A stretch of DNA of 9,548 bases, from contig DFFD01000112.1 in assembly GCA_002369495.1 (NCBI GenBank), positions 1 to 9,548 on the forward strand, read 5' to 3'. Below, one piece after another: positions 1-6,294 of the stretch. Source of the DNA: Lachnospiraceae bacterium UBA3785 (GTDB lineage: Bacteria > Bacillota > Clostridia > Lachnospirales > Lachnospiraceae). Position 1 is the stretch's first letter, and every line of letters starts with the position of its first letter. The position numbers were made by a program, and so were the translations under genes. The notes under the pieces are model-generated. The model ran no database searches and was not told the DNA's origin. It saw only the letters and a list, made by a program, of their open reading frames with translations.

Positions 1-334
1 GCATGACGCGGTCTTCCTTCTCGGGGTCCGGTCCGCCCGGGGTAAGGTGCGTCTCCCGGCCGAGTTTCCGGTAATCGTAAGCCGGCGCACCCTGGGAAGG
101 CATCATTTTCTCCCACCAGTCGGTGACCCGGCTGTCCTTGGAGAAAAAGCGGTGCCCGCCGATATCCATGCGGTTGCCCTTGTAGCGCACCGTCCTTGAA
201 ATGCCTCCGATCGAGCCGCTCTCCTCCAGCACGAGCACTTCGTACCCGTCCGAGCGGGAAAGGAGCTCCACACCCGCCGTGATTCCGGCCGGGCCGGCTC
301 CGATGATCAGTACTTTCTTCTTAGAGTTTTCCAT
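1..334 (-). CDS. FAD-dependent oxidoreductase, UDP-galactopyranose mutase-like (N-terminal 111 residues, cut by window edge)
   Basis: Only the start of the gene is present. The N-terminus is a Rossmann dinucleotide-binding fold: a hydrophobic strand runs into [11 protein letters not shown] (residues 11-21, the GxGxxG FAD motif), followed by an acidic strand end (VLEES, 35-39), then IGGISRT (42-48) and [11 protein letters not shown] (57-67). The GG-S-RT and GGH-FFS pattern is typical of the amine oxidase/protoporphyrinogen oxidase/UDP-galactopyranose mutase superfamily, and I recall this variant in proteins annotated as NAD(P)/FAD-dependent oxidoreductases of the mutase type. The substrate cannot be decided from this fragment; surface glycan metabolism is an inference. 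ATG at 334 is chosen because GAAGGG lies just upstream and the Rossmann motif starts soon after. The first 14 bases overlap the end of the carboxypeptidase gene, so the two are probably cotranscribed and perhaps translationally coupled. Confidence 0.85.
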   Translation of the reverse strand, partial: MENSKKKVLIIGAGPAGITAGVELLSRSDGYEVLVLEESGSIGGISRTVRYKGNRMDIGGHRFFSKDSRVTDWWEKMMPSQGAPAYDYRKLGRETHLTPGGPDPEKEDRVM

Positions 335-1727
335 CTTTTTTCCCTTCTGCCATCTTACGTTTGCGTCTTTGTTTATATCGTCTTCTTCTCTCCCGGGTCA
401 GGTGGATGCTGACAAGCACCGTCACCATTCCTGCCGCCACGAGGACTCCGAGAACGACCAGTATCTTTCTTAAAACGGAAGGTCTTTCCCCGCCCGGTCC
501 CGGTGTGACCGTGACCGTTTCCACGGATTCTCCCGCGGATTCCCCGGACCGGATCTGCGGCTCGGAAGACGCGCTGCCGGAGGCGCCGTTCTGTACGGAA
601 TCCTCCTTACTGCCGCTCTCACCCGAAGGCTCTTCTTCCTTTTCCGCGAGGGCGTCGAGGTAGAGCTTTTCATTTTCCTTCGTCATGACCATTTCGCCCG
701 CCCAGGTGCCCCGGTAGGTGTAGGTGTAGGTCACAAGCCCCTGTTCCTCATCTTCGCTGACCGCGATCTCGCAGTCGGAAGCCTCCGCTCCCTTCGGCAG
801 GGAAATGAACCCCCCGGACGTGCGGTACGCCGGCATCCCGACCTCGCGCAGCGTAAAATGCTCATAAGCGTAATCAAAGAGTTTTACGTGATCCTCCGCC
901 GCGGAAGGCGCATCCGGGGCGCGCATGGTCACGACGATCAGCTCCATCCCGTTCTGGTTCACGCCGTTGACCAGCGTCTGGCCGGCCGCGTCCGTGTTGC
1001 CGGTCTTGCCGCCGACGATGCCCGGATAGGCGAAGGACGGGTTGGTGAGCAGCGGATCGTGGTTGATCAGGGACCGCTCCGTCTCCGTCATGTTGGTCGG
1101 CGGGATCGTGTAGCTGTGCGTGCCTATGATCTTGCGGAACTCGTTATTCTTAAGCGCAGCCCGGAAGATCCTGGCCATATCGTGCGCGGTCGTGTAGTGC
1201 TGGTCGTCCGGCATGCCGCAGGCATTGACAAAATGGGTGCCCGTGCAGCCGAGCTCCGCCGCTCTGGCGTTCATCATGTCCGCAAATGCTTCGATCGAAC
1301 CGCCGCCGATGTATACGCCGACTGCCGTCGCCATATCGTTGGCCGAGGCCAGCATCGTTCCGTAGAGCAGCTCCTCCAGGGTAAATGTCTCCCCGGCTTT
1401 CGTGCGCTGGTTGGCGCTTCCGCCGACCGCGTAAGCCGTCGCCTCCTCGGTGACGGTCACCGTATCGGCAAGGTCTGCATTTTCGAGCGCAAGGAGCGCG
1501 GTCATCACCTTCGTGATGGAGGCCGGATAGCGCTTTTCATCCATATTCAGTTCATAGAGGATGACGCCGGACTTCGCGTCCATGACGATCGCCGCATCCG
1601 ACGAGAGGGCGGGCGCCGCTCCCTGCGGCCACTCCGCCGCGGCTTTCGCCGGCACGGCGGATACGGAAACCAGCAGGGTAAAGAGCAGGATTCCCGCGAA
1701 CACCCTCCTGGGGGTCTTAATTCTCAC
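321..1727 (-). CDS. dacF: D-alanyl-D-alanine carboxypeptidase, PBP5/DacF type (peptidase S11)
   Basis: This is a serine DD-carboxypeptidase that removes the terminal D-Ala from peptidoglycan pentapeptides outside the membrane. All three penicillin-binding motifs are visible (numbering from GTG at 1727, 468 aa): SITK at 70-73 with catalytic Ser70 and Lys73, SAN at 128-130, and KTG at 241-243. A signal peptide (basic start, hydrophobic stretch from about residue 10, AKA-AAE cleavage region near 27-31) sends it out of the cell. After the catalytic and PBP5 C-terminal beta domain comes a Ser/Glu/Gly-rich linker (about 363-421), then a hydrophobic span (about 422-443) and a strongly basic tail (RERRRR...RRKRK). 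This is a full transmembrane anchor rather than the amphipathic helix usual in PBP5. GTG 1727 is preferred over an in-frame TTG at 1742, which overlaps the Shine-Dalgarno. It overlaps the HPr gene upstream by 11 bases and the oxidoreductase downstream by 14. The family call is certain; the symbol among the Dac paralogues is less so. Confidence 0.95.
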   Translation of the reverse strand: MRIKTPRRVFAGILLFTLLVSVSAVPAKAAAEWPQGAAPALSSDAAIVMDAKSGVILYELNMDEKRYPASITKVMTALLALENADLADTVTVTEEATAYAVGGSANQRTKAGETFTLEELLYGTMLASANDMATAVGVYIGGGSIEAFADMMNARAAELGCTGTHFVNACGMPDDQHYTTAHDMARIFRAALKNNEFRKIIGTHSYTIPPTNMTETERSLINHDPLLTNPSFAYPGIVGGKTGNTDAAGQTLVNGVNQNGMELIVVTMRAPDAPSAAEDHVKLFDYAYEHFTLREVGMPAYRTSGGFISLPKGAEASDCEIAVSEDEEQGLVTYTYTYRGTWAGEMVMTKENEKLYLDALAEKEEEPSGESGSKEDSVQNGASGSASSEPQIRSGESAGESVETVTVTPGPGGERPSVLRKILVVLGVLVAAGMVTVLVSIHLTRERRRRYKQRRKRKMAEGKKDGKL

Positions 1728-1983
1728 CGAGTCCCTCCTCAATGATCGCGCACATCCGGTCCAGAGCTTCTCTCTCGTCCTCTCCGTCGCAGACGATCTC
1801 GATCTCGTCGCCGCTCTTTACGCAGGCGCCGAGCACGGAGAGGACGCTCTTGGCGTTGGCCGTCGTGTCCTCAAAGGTAAATGTCACGAGGCACTTGAAT
1901 TTCATCGCCTCCTGGCAGAAGCTCGCTGCCGGCTTCAGGTGCAGTCCTGAATAATTTCTCACAACAACTTTTCGGCTAACCAT
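1717..1983 (-). CDS. HPr-family phosphocarrier protein
   Basis: An 88-residue cytoplasmic protein of normal HPr length. HPr passes phosphate from enzyme I to sugar-specific EIIA proteins of the PTS. The active-site loop is GLHLKPA (13-19), with the phospho-accepting His at exactly position 15; residue 17 is Lys where most HPr have Arg. The Firmicutes regulatory serine is also at its canonical place (NAKS, Ser46), followed by VLSVLGACVKSGDEI, which matches the amphipathic helix that HPr kinase and CcpA recognise. With both His15 and Ser46 it is not simply a Crh, which lacks His15. Start ATG 1983 has a strong GAAGGAG site at 1992-1998 with 8-base spacing. It lies 26 bases after cdaR and overlaps the carboxypeptidase start by 11 bases. 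Whether it is the housekeeping PtsH or a second, regulatory HPr cannot be told from the window; the absence of ptsI beside it makes a specialised copy plausible. Confidence 0.92.
   Translation of the reverse strand: MVSRKVVVRNYSGLHLKPAASFCQEAMKFKCLVTFTFEDTTANAKSVLSVLGACVKSGDEIEIVCDGEDEREALDRMCAIIEEGLGEN
1733..1740 (-). promoter_or_regulatory. Ribosome binding site that sets the dacF start at GTG 1727
   Basis: GAGGAGGG stands 5 bases before GTG 1727, inside the end of the HPr gene. The longer in-frame reading from TTG 1742 would begin on this same site and has none of its own, so the GTG is the better start. It also yields a cleaner signal peptide, with basic residues directly at the N-terminus. 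Confidence 0.8.
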
Positions 1984-1991
1984 ACTGAGTT

Positions 1992-1998
1992 CTCCTTC
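1992..1998 (-). promoter_or_regulatory. Strong ribosome binding site of the HPr gene
   Basis: GAAGGAG sits 8 bases upstream of ATG 1983 in the 26-base gap after cdaR. It is close to consensus and makes the HPr gene one of the few here with a ribosome binding site outside coding sequence, so it can be translated independently of its upstream neighbour. Confidence 0.7.
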
Positions 1999-2009
1999 TT
2001 TATACTCCG

Positions 2010-3311
2010 TCAGGGAGCACTGCTGTCTTCTTTTTCCGTTCTCGAGAGCGTGATCGCAACTTCCGGCTGCTCGACCAGAGTGAGACCTTCTCCGAGCTGG
2101 ATCTCGACCGGCACTGTGTGCTGGCCTGCGGTAAGTCCGGACGCGCTGATCGAAGCCCTGATCGTGTTTGCGGTCGCTCCGGCAAGTGCCTCGTCGGATC
2201 CGGTCACTTTGACCTCGACCCTGGACTCTCCGAACACACAGTTCATGCCTGCCGGAAGCCCTCTTACAGTGATCTGCTTGGAATCGATCGGCACAGACTT
2301 GCTGTTGAACGGCAGGATCTGGACCGTCACGACGACGTTGTTGGAGCTGTCCTGCGCCAGCGTGATGCCGGACGGCAGATAGTTCCTGATATCCACATTC
2401 ACGTCGAAATCCGAGGACATGCCGGTAACATCCACTGCACCCTCGTCGGGCGTGATCGTGATCTTGCTGCCCGCCTCCGCCAGCGAAGCCAGGGCGTTGT
2501 CGTCGCCGACGACCGCGATCGTCGAAGGCGTCGTCGTAATGTTGCCGACCTGGTAGCCCTCCACAGGCGTTCCGGCTGTCTCGACCTCCACGGTGACGCC
2601 CGTGACGACTTTATAGAGGTCCACACTGACCAGCGTGTCGTCGCTGCTCACGCTGAGCGTGAGGTAGGACATCTGCGAGTCGGAAAGGGCTTCGCCGTTC
2701 CTGTCGAAAATGTAAAACTCCGGCGTCAGCGTCGAATCCGACCTGCGGCGCGTCACGTCGACGCGGGCCACAACGCGGTCGATCTTCTCCACCAGGCTCT
2801 CCGGGCCTCTCACCGTCAGCTTCTCCGGGCTCACCGAGAGATTGCCGACTTCATACCCGTTTGCCGGGGTCGTTCCGCCGACCGAAGGCGTGATGACAAA
2901 GTCCTTGTTGACCATGTCCTCCACTTCGATGCTGATGTTGCCGGGGATGGCGGATACATTTTCCGTGTTGATCCCCGGAGCCGTCACGGTGACCGGCACC
3001 ATGACCGGCGTCGCGTCGAGATTGACGATCTGCGTCATGTCCGCCACGACAGTGACCGACGACGCGGTCAGCCTCTCGACGGCAGAGCGGCTGCCTCTGA
3101 CGGTCACGCTGACCGTATCGTAGCCTTCGGAGATGCTGTAGGAAAATCCCATGCTCTCCAGATAAGAGACGTTCCTGACCGTGACCGGCACGCCGCGGAT
3201 CGTCGCCGAGGTGACCGGGTCGCTCATATTCATGATGATAAGCCACAAGGCAAATGCCAGGCCGGCCGAGATCAGAAGATTCCACCATTTGTTAAGGGCC
3301 TTAATGATCAT
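2010..3311 (-). CDS. cdaR: YbbR-domain membrane protein, CdaA regulator CdaR
   Basis: A 433-residue protein with one N-terminal transmembrane segment (about residues 11-28, NLLISAGLAFALWLIIMN) and an extracytoplasmic part built of four YbbR modules, roughly 33-130, 136-227, 236-333 and 340-424. The repetition shows directly: module 2 has GYEVGNLSVSP...V-G (152-169) and module 3 has GYQVGNITTTP...V-G (252-269). Modules 1 and 4 have the related VPVTVRNV and ITVRGLPAG strand starts. In Bacillus and relatives CdaR is encoded next to cdaA, binds CdaA through the membrane and modulates c-di-AMP synthesis; position and architecture support the same role here. The start codon ATG overlaps the TGA of cdaA (bases 3308-3311) and has a GGGAGGG site 7 bases upstream, so translational coupling is likely. 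In many Firmicutes glmM follows cdaR; here an HPr gene does. The C-terminus is short, polar and acidic (EKEDSSAP). Confidence 0.93.
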   Translation of the reverse strand: MIIKALNKWWNLLISAGLAFALWLIIMNMSDPVTSATIRGVPVTVRNVSYLESMGFSYSISEGYDTVSVTVRGSRSAVERLTASSVTVVADMTQIVNLDATPVMVPVTVTAPGINTENVSAIPGNISIEVEDMVNKDFVITPSVGGTTPANGYEVGNLSVSPEKLTVRGPESLVEKIDRVVARVDVTRRRSDSTLTPEFYIFDRNGEALSDSQMSYLTLSVSSDDTLVSVDLYKVVTGVTVEVETAGTPVEGYQVGNITTTPSTIAVVGDDNALASLAEAGSKITITPDEGAVDVTGMSSDFDVNVDIRNYLPSGITLAQDSSNNVVVTVQILPFNSKSVPIDSKQITVRGLPAGMNCVFGESRVEVKVTGSDEALAGATANTIRASISASGLTAGQHTVPVEIQLGEGLTLVEQPEVAITLSRTEKEDSSAP

Positions 3312-4177
3312 TTCTCATCCCTCCCTTTCCAAATGCGGAACTTGCGGTCTGCACGGTCTTTCAGCGAGTTGTTCTGCACGTAATGCAGCTGTTCGCGCAG
3401 CGTCCCGGGCGTCATCGTCGTGAGCTTGCCCATATAGGCAGCCGAGATGCGCCCAGTCTCCTCCGAGACGATGATCGTGTAGGAGTCGCTGACCTCGCTG
3501 ATGCCGATGCCGGCGCGGTGGCGGGTGCCGTAGGTCTTGCTGATCGCCGCATTTTCAGAGAGCGGCAGGTAACATGTCGCCGCAACGATCCGGTCGCCGC
3601 GCATGATCACCGCGCCGTCGTGAAGCGGCGTGTTGTGTTCGAAAATATTCACGAGCAGCTGCCTCGAGACAAGCGATTCCAGCCTGATGCCGGTCTCCAC
3701 GTACTCATTGAGGAGAATATTCTGCTCGATGACGATGAGCGCGCCGGTCTTCTCCTCGCTCATGTCGGAGACCGCGCTGACGATCTCGTTGATCACATTG
3801 TCGGAGAAACGCTCGTTCCGCTCGCCGCTCATGTCAAAGCGCAGGATGCCCGTCACGATCCGGTTGTTGCCGATCGACTCCAGCGCCTTTCGAAGCTCCG
3901 GGCTGAAGATGATGACGAGCGAGAGAAGGCCGACCGAGGCCAGCTGCTGCAGCACCCAGAGAATCGCGTTGAAGCGGGCGATATAACAGACGAACACGAA
4001 CACGATCACGACGAGAATGCCTCTGAGCAGCATGTAGGCCCGGGTCTGCTGGACCCAGTTGATGAAGAAAAAGATCAGGACTGTCAGAATGGCGATCTCA
4101 AAGAGATCCCCGATCCCGATCCTCGGGATATAGATACCCGAAAGCACGCTTCGGATCCCTTCAATAATAATATTCAC
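3308..4177 (-). CDS. cdaA: Diadenylate cyclase CdaA (DisA_N / DAC domain)
   Basis: A 289-residue membrane enzyme that joins two ATP into the second messenger cyclic di-AMP, which controls potassium and osmolyte uptake and wall homeostasis. Three hydrophobic segments (about 25-41, 52-68, 74-93) form the N-terminal membrane part. The cytoplasmic DAC domain follows from about residue 98. Both catalytic signatures are intact: LHDGAVI with DGA at 187-189, and GTRHRAGIGISE with RHR at 219-221, plus the conserved IIVSEETG (235-242). Length and layout match CdaA (also called DacA/YbbP), not DisA or CdaS. The start is a GTG at 4177, overlapping the TGA of the preceding membrane protein (4174-4177), with GAGG at 4185-4188 seven bases upstream. 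Its own stop overlaps the cdaR start by 4 bases. The C-terminal tail is basic and probably extends from the catalytic core. Confidence 0.97.
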   Translation of the reverse strand: MNIIIEGIRSVLSGIYIPRIGIGDLFEIAILTVLIFFFINWVQQTRAYMLLRGILVVIVFVFVCYIARFNAILWVLQQLASVGLLSLVIIFSPELRKALESIGNNRIVTGILRFDMSGERNERFSDNVINEIVSAVSDMSEEKTGALIVIEQNILLNEYVETGIRLESLVSRQLLVNIFEHNTPLHDGAVIMRGDRIVAATCYLPLSENAAISKTYGTRHRAGIGISEVSDSYTIIVSEETGRISAAYMGKLTTMTPGTLREQLHYVQNNSLKDRADRKFRIWKGRDEK

Positions 4178-5139
4178 TGCCCTTCCTCACCGCCTTCCCC
4201 ATCAGGTCCGGCCCCGGCTGCAGGGTCTTCCTCTTCTTTGGCGGCACGGGCCAGAGGGTCAAACTTCGGAATTGCCTTCACATAGTAATAATACTTATCG
4301 TCCTCGAACACAAGTCTTTCCGAACTCTTGTAATCGAGCCTGAAGAAGAAGTAATTGACCGCCAGCATGATGACCGCGGATAATACCGAGCCGAACACGG
4401 TGCCGAACACGTTGAGAGAGCCGCCCACGGCGGTATTTGCGAAAAATAAGACCGCCGCATAGACCGCTGCTCCGCAGACGATCGCTGCCTCGAACACGTA
4501 ATCCGCGTCCAGGTTCCGGATGGCGTACACGATAATGAGCGTAAGGCACGCGGCCATCGCGTCGGCTGCCATGTTTGTATTTCCGATAAACCGGCCGGCG
4601 ATCGTCGCAAGGCGCTCCACATACCCGCTCATGGACTCCACGGGCGGGAGGTCCGCGCATTTTACCAGGACGCCGAGCAGATGGTAGACGACGACGCCGG
4701 AGCCGACCGCCAGGATGGAAGCCGGTCTTCTCCTGAGGCCCCAGGCGATCGGGACGAGCGCGGGGATACCGAAAAACATCGCCATCGGCATGAAGATCAG
4801 CGCATGGGCGTCATCCGGCACATAGATCAGGAAGAGAAGCACCAGGATCAGGAGTACGACGCCCGTGAGCGCCGCAGCATCGAGCCCGATGGACAGCGAG
4901 TGCCCGATGATAAAGAGCGACGATACGATCGTGGTCGTCCTGACCGGCATGAGCGAGAGGATCAGCGAGACGAACACGACCACAAAAATATTGGCGAGAA
5001 CGCCCCTGCCGCCGAAGACCTGTCCGATCCAGTACAGGCACACAAATGCAAGGATAAACTTTCCCAGAATATCCACATAGACCGTATATTCCGCGTAAAA
5101 CGCCCTCAGGCGCTCCCTGAACGCATTGAGTGTCTCCAT
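4174..5139 (-). CDS. Conserved polytopic membrane protein of unknown function, upstream of cdaA
   Basis: A 321-residue protein with about eight or nine hydrophobic segments (for example about 25-43, 49-64, 88-107, 115-133, 141-158, 194-208, 215-235, 243-266), so it is an integral membrane protein. I see no Walker motif, metal site or transporter signature that fixes a function. After the last membrane span comes a charged tail with a striking FEDDKYYYYVKAIPK segment (278-292), then an acidic Glu/Gly-rich end. I recall similar proteins with this tyrosine-rich tail in Lachnospiraceae, usually annotated hypothetical or loosely as ABC transporter permease; no ATPase gene is nearby, so the latter is not supported. 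ATG 5139 has GGAG eight bases upstream inside the end of the preceding gene, only 2 bases away. Its TGA overlaps the GTG start of cdaA. The tight linkage suggests a membrane partner of CdaA/CdaR or an envelope function; this is inference. Confidence 0.85.
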   Translation of the reverse strand: METLNAFRERLRAFYAEYTVYVDILGKFILAFVCLYWIGQVFGGRGVLANIFVVVFVSLILSLMPVRTTTIVSSLFIIGHSLSIGLDAAALTGVVLLILVLLFLIYVPDDAHALIFMPMAMFFGIPALVPIAWGLRRRPASILAVGSGVVVYHLLGVLVKCADLPPVESMSGYVERLATIAGRFIGNTNMAADAMAACLTLIIVYAIRNLDADYVFEAAIVCGAAVYAAVLFFANTAVGGSLNVFGTVFGSVLSAVIMLAVNYFFFRLDYKSSERLVFEDDKYYYYVKAIPKFDPLARAAKEEEDPAAGAGPDGEGGEEGQ

Positions 5140-5141
5140 CC

Positions 5142-5537
5142 TTATGTCTCCTTCTTTTCAGGATCCGTCCGAAGTTTCCTGAGCCTTGCCGTGTAGCCGC
5201 CGATATTGTGCCGCGCGCGCCTGTAGCGGACCGCCGCGGCGATATAGGCTGCGATCAGGTAGACCGCGAGCAGCACGACATAGCCGATGAGAAGCAGCGA
5301 GCCGACGTAGAGAAGATCCATCTTATCGATATTGGCGAGAAGATACTCCATATTTCCAAGCACAATAAGACCGAGTACCATCCCGTACCCGATCGTCGTG
5401 AAAATGAAAGTCCTTATAAGCGCGAGCGCCGTGTAATCCGCCCGGCTGAACTGTCTGAGCCGAAGATCCTCTTTTCCGATCCCTTTTTCGTAGATCGCAA
5501 GGCGGGTCATCGTGATGATTCTCATCTCATCAGGCAT
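5142..5537 (-). CDS. Small conserved membrane protein of unknown function (two transmembrane helices)
   Basis: A 131-residue protein with a polar N-terminus (about 1-37), two hydrophobic segments (about 38-60 and 75-102), and a very basic C-terminal tail (VRYRRARH, then TARLRKLR). By the positive-inside rule both ends should be cytoplasmic. No enzymatic motif is visible. I recall a similar short protein (RLAIYEKG near the start, a central TIGYG) next to the larger membrane protein in Lachnospiraceae, suggesting a conserved pair. ATG 5537 is chosen because of GGAAGGGG a few bases upstream; a later in-frame ATG (residue 10, at 5510) lacks a comparable site. The gene follows comF by 28 bases, and its stop is 2 bases before the 321-residue protein, whose ribosome binding site lies inside this gene. 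Confidence 0.83.
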   Translation of the reverse strand: MPDEMRIITMTRLAIYEKGIGKEDLRLRQFSRADYTALALIRTFIFTTIGYGMVLGLIVLGNMEYLLANIDKMDLLYVGSLLLIGYVVLLAVYLIAAYIAAAVRYRRARHNIGGYTARLRKLRTDPEKKET

Positions 5538-5565
5538 CGTATTCCCCTTCCGGCAGTCATACTTC

Positions 5566-6294
5566 CTAATAGTTTACCATATATCCGCCGCCAATGCAAA
5601 CTGTGAGAAAGTATATTTCGGGAATCCCGTGTCTTTTAAGGACCGCCGCGGCTGCGTCCATGGTGGCGCCGGTGGTATAGATATCGTCCACGAGGAGGAC
5701 GCGGCGGTAAACCGGCAGGTTTTCATTTGCAAAAACAGCCTTCTCTATGTTTTTAGCGCGCTCCGCGGCCGAAAGCTCCTTCATGGCGCCCGTGCTCGCC
5801 CGCCGGATGAGCCCGTCCGGGTGCAGCGGGACGCCCAGGTACTTCGCCACAGGCTCCGCGATTGCCTCCGCCTGGTTGTAGGTGCGCTTCCTGAGGCGCT
5901 CCCTGTGCAGCGGGATCGGGATCACCGCCTCCGGCCTGAAAGCCGCAAGGTACTCGCGGGCTTCCTCCGCCGCGAGCATGCCCAGGGTCTCCCCGTACTC
6001 CCGCCGGCCCTTGTACTTCATCATGACGATGCTCTCGCGCATCAGGTCATTGTAGATATAGACGCCGATCCCGCGCGTAAAGACATGCTTCGTCTTCGCG
6101 CAGTCATCGCACAGGACTTCGGATTCGTGCACGGGCTTCCCGCATTTTGCGCAGCGCTTCCCGGGGACCAGCGGCAGCTTCCGCCGGCACTCCGGACAGA
6201 TCCTGAGGGAAGCAGGCGCGGGCCCGTGGCAGACCGGGCAGCGCCTTGGGTAGAGGATATCCAGCACGAATTCACCCGCATTATGTAAACCCAT
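5566..6294 (-). CDS. comF: ComF family protein (zinc ribbon plus phosphoribosyltransferase domain)
   Basis: A 242-residue cytoplasmic protein. The N-terminal third carries four Cys pairs of zinc-ribbon type: CPVC (19-22), CPEC (33-36), CAKC (48-51) and CDDC (62-65). The type I phosphoribosyltransferase fold follows, with IPIPLH (125-130), RKRTYNQAE (135-143) and the PRPP-binding loop LLVDDIYTTGATM (200-212). The MKELSAAERAKNI segment (171-183) is also family-typical. ComF is needed for natural transformation in several bacteria, where it is thought to help handle incoming single-stranded DNA, but it is widespread in non-competent Clostridia and its reaction is unknown. ATG 6294 is preferred over an open-frame start at 6369 because GGAGG sits 6 bases upstream and family similarity begins right after it (LDILYPRRCPVC). 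It overlaps the end of recD2 by 14 bases. Confidence 0.95.
   Translation of the reverse strand: MGLHNAGEFVLDILYPRRCPVCHGPAPASLRICPECRRKLPLVPGKRCAKCGKPVHESEVLCDDCAKTKHVFTRGIGVYIYNDLMRESIVMMKYKGRREYGETLGMLAAEEAREYLAAFRPEAVIPIPLHRERLRKRTYNQAEAIAEPVAKYLGVPLHPDGLIRRASTGAMKELSAAERAKNIEKAVFANENLPVYRRVLLVDDIYTTGATMDAAAAVLKRHGIPEIYFLTVCIGGGYMVNY

Noticed and set aside
1728..1742. TTG start adding five residues to the carboxypeptidase
   Set aside because: The TTG overlaps the Shine-Dalgarno used by GTG 1727 and has no site of its own.
858..1745. Plus-strand open frame of 295 codons antisense to the carboxypeptidase
   Set aside because: Composition is Arg/His/Gly-biased with no recognisable motif; the opposite strand has all three penicillin-binding motifs and a signal peptide.
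1999..2004. TATAAA on the minus strand upstream of the HPr gene as a -10 promoter element
   Set aside because: No TTGACA-like -35 element at 16-18 bases and no extended -10; it sits right against the ribosome binding site, leaving almost no leader. Too weak to call.
2118..3383. Plus-strand open frame of 421 codons antisense to cdaR
   Set aside because: The translation is rich in Arg, His and Asp without domain pattern, while the minus strand encodes clear YbbR repeats with a membrane anchor. Long antisense frames are expected in GC-rich coding DNA.
3383..4285. Plus-strand open frame of 300 codons antisense to cdaA
   Set aside because: Asp/Arg/His-rich shadow of a membrane enzyme with intact DGA and RHR motifs on the other strand.
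4174..5139. ABC transporter permease annotation for the 321-aa membrane protein
   Set aside because: No permease coupling motif was recognised and there is no ATP-binding cassette gene in the window.
5538..5565. Possible terminator or promoter in the 28-base gap between comF and the 131-aa gene
   Set aside because: No stable hairpin with a T-run and no -35/-10 pair fits; it contains only the ribosome binding site and a very short ATG frame that ends after about a dozen codons.
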